Positions 63,950-64,000 of a stretch of 64,000 bases of DNA are shown one piece after another (positions within the stretch are counted from its first letter, which is position 1; each line of letters begins with the position of its first letter). The stretch covers positions 423,771 to 487,770 of the forward strand of contig NZ_MDHN01000029.1 of assembly GCF_001757105.1 (NCBI RefSeq). Reading direction: 5' to 3'. Origin of the DNA: Alteromonas confluentis. GTDB taxonomy: Bacteria; Pseudomonadota; Gammaproteobacteria; Enterobacterales; Alteromonadaceae. Below the pieces are notes generated by a model that saw nothing but the letters and a program-made list of their open reading frames with translations, was not told the origin of the DNA and did no database searches. The translations under genes and the position numbers were made by a program.

Positions 63950-64000
63950 ATGGTTAAGCCTCACGGGCAATTAGTACAGGTTAGCTTAATGCCTTGCAAC
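63950..64000 (-). rRNA. 3' end of 23S ribosomal RNA (partial)
   Basis: The minus strand reads GCTAACCTGTACTAATTGCC followed by CGTGAGGCTTAACCA, the conserved 3' terminus of gammaproteobacterial 23S rRNA. It continues past the right edge of the window, so the rRNA operon is transcribed leftward. Confidence 0.93.

Overview
The window looks like a chromosomal segment of a marine gammaproteobacterium, most likely a member of the Alteromonadaceae (Alteromonas/Aestuariibacter-like). This rests on gene content (ubiC-ubiA, ubiK, slmA, coaBC-radC, rpmB-rpmG, a gfc/yjb exopolysaccharide operon, an imuA-imuB-dnaE2 mutasome, a secreted LigE-type ligase, a DUF3010 gene) and is an inference; no 16S gene is present. 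The right edge holds 5S and the 3' end of 23S rRNA on the minus strand.

Layout. 1-2.65 kb: end of an unknown gene, a small membrane protein, a secreted ATP-dependent DNA ligase, a membrane protein and a DUF3010 gene. 2.8-7.4 kb: an accessory island ending at the 3' end of tRNA-Arg(CCG). It holds a methyltransferase facing an HNH endonuclease with an N-terminus resembling a sulfur-binding domain, the broken C-terminus of a P2-like phage replication endonuclease (gpA), and, directly behind it, a three-gene overlapping operon of two unrecognised proteins plus a PD-(D/E)XK nuclease-like protein. That operon is the best candidate here for an undescribed anti-phage system.

7.7-18.4 kb: a surface-polysaccharide cluster. 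The plus strand carries a hexapeptide acyltransferase, a secreted parallel beta-helix protein, a GT-D glycosyltransferase and a sulfotransferase-like protein. The minus strand carries an O-antigen ligase/polymerase, two GT2 glycosyltransferases, two sulfotransferases and a flippase. Together they suggest a sulfated glycan. 18.7-24.9 kb: a cytochrome c5, a GAF-GAF-GGDEF-degenerate EAL protein, a RelE/ParE-type toxin-antitoxin pair, rep helicase and ubiK. 25-30.5 kb: ubiC-ubiA, a FliL-like protein, and the operon kbl-tdh-glpE-glpG. 30.6-34.7 kb: a tightly packed operon of a PstS-like binding protein, an outer-membrane porin-like protein and a membrane GGDEF-EAL protein. 34.8-39.3 kb: LPS heptosyltransferase, Kdo kinase, coaD, mutM, an unknown protein, a nested-palindrome intergenic repeat and rpmB-rpmG.

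39.6-43.6 kb: a gfcABCD/yjbEFGH-type exopolysaccharide operon with dense GATC clusters at both ends. 43.8-49.8 kb: radC, coaBC, slmA, a secreted M28 peptidase facing a TetR regulator, DUF1820 and a membrane-anchored unknown. 49.9-55.1 kb: the LexA-boxed mutasome imuA-imuB-dnaE2. 55.2-63.5 kb: a PagL-like lipid A deacylase and a 2500-residue secreted protein (choice-of-anchor L, GEVED, Ig-like repeats, about 1200 residues of calcium-binding TSP3 repeats). Its C-terminal sorting signal runs in frame, without a stop, into a second signal-peptide-like segment and an outer-membrane beta-barrel.
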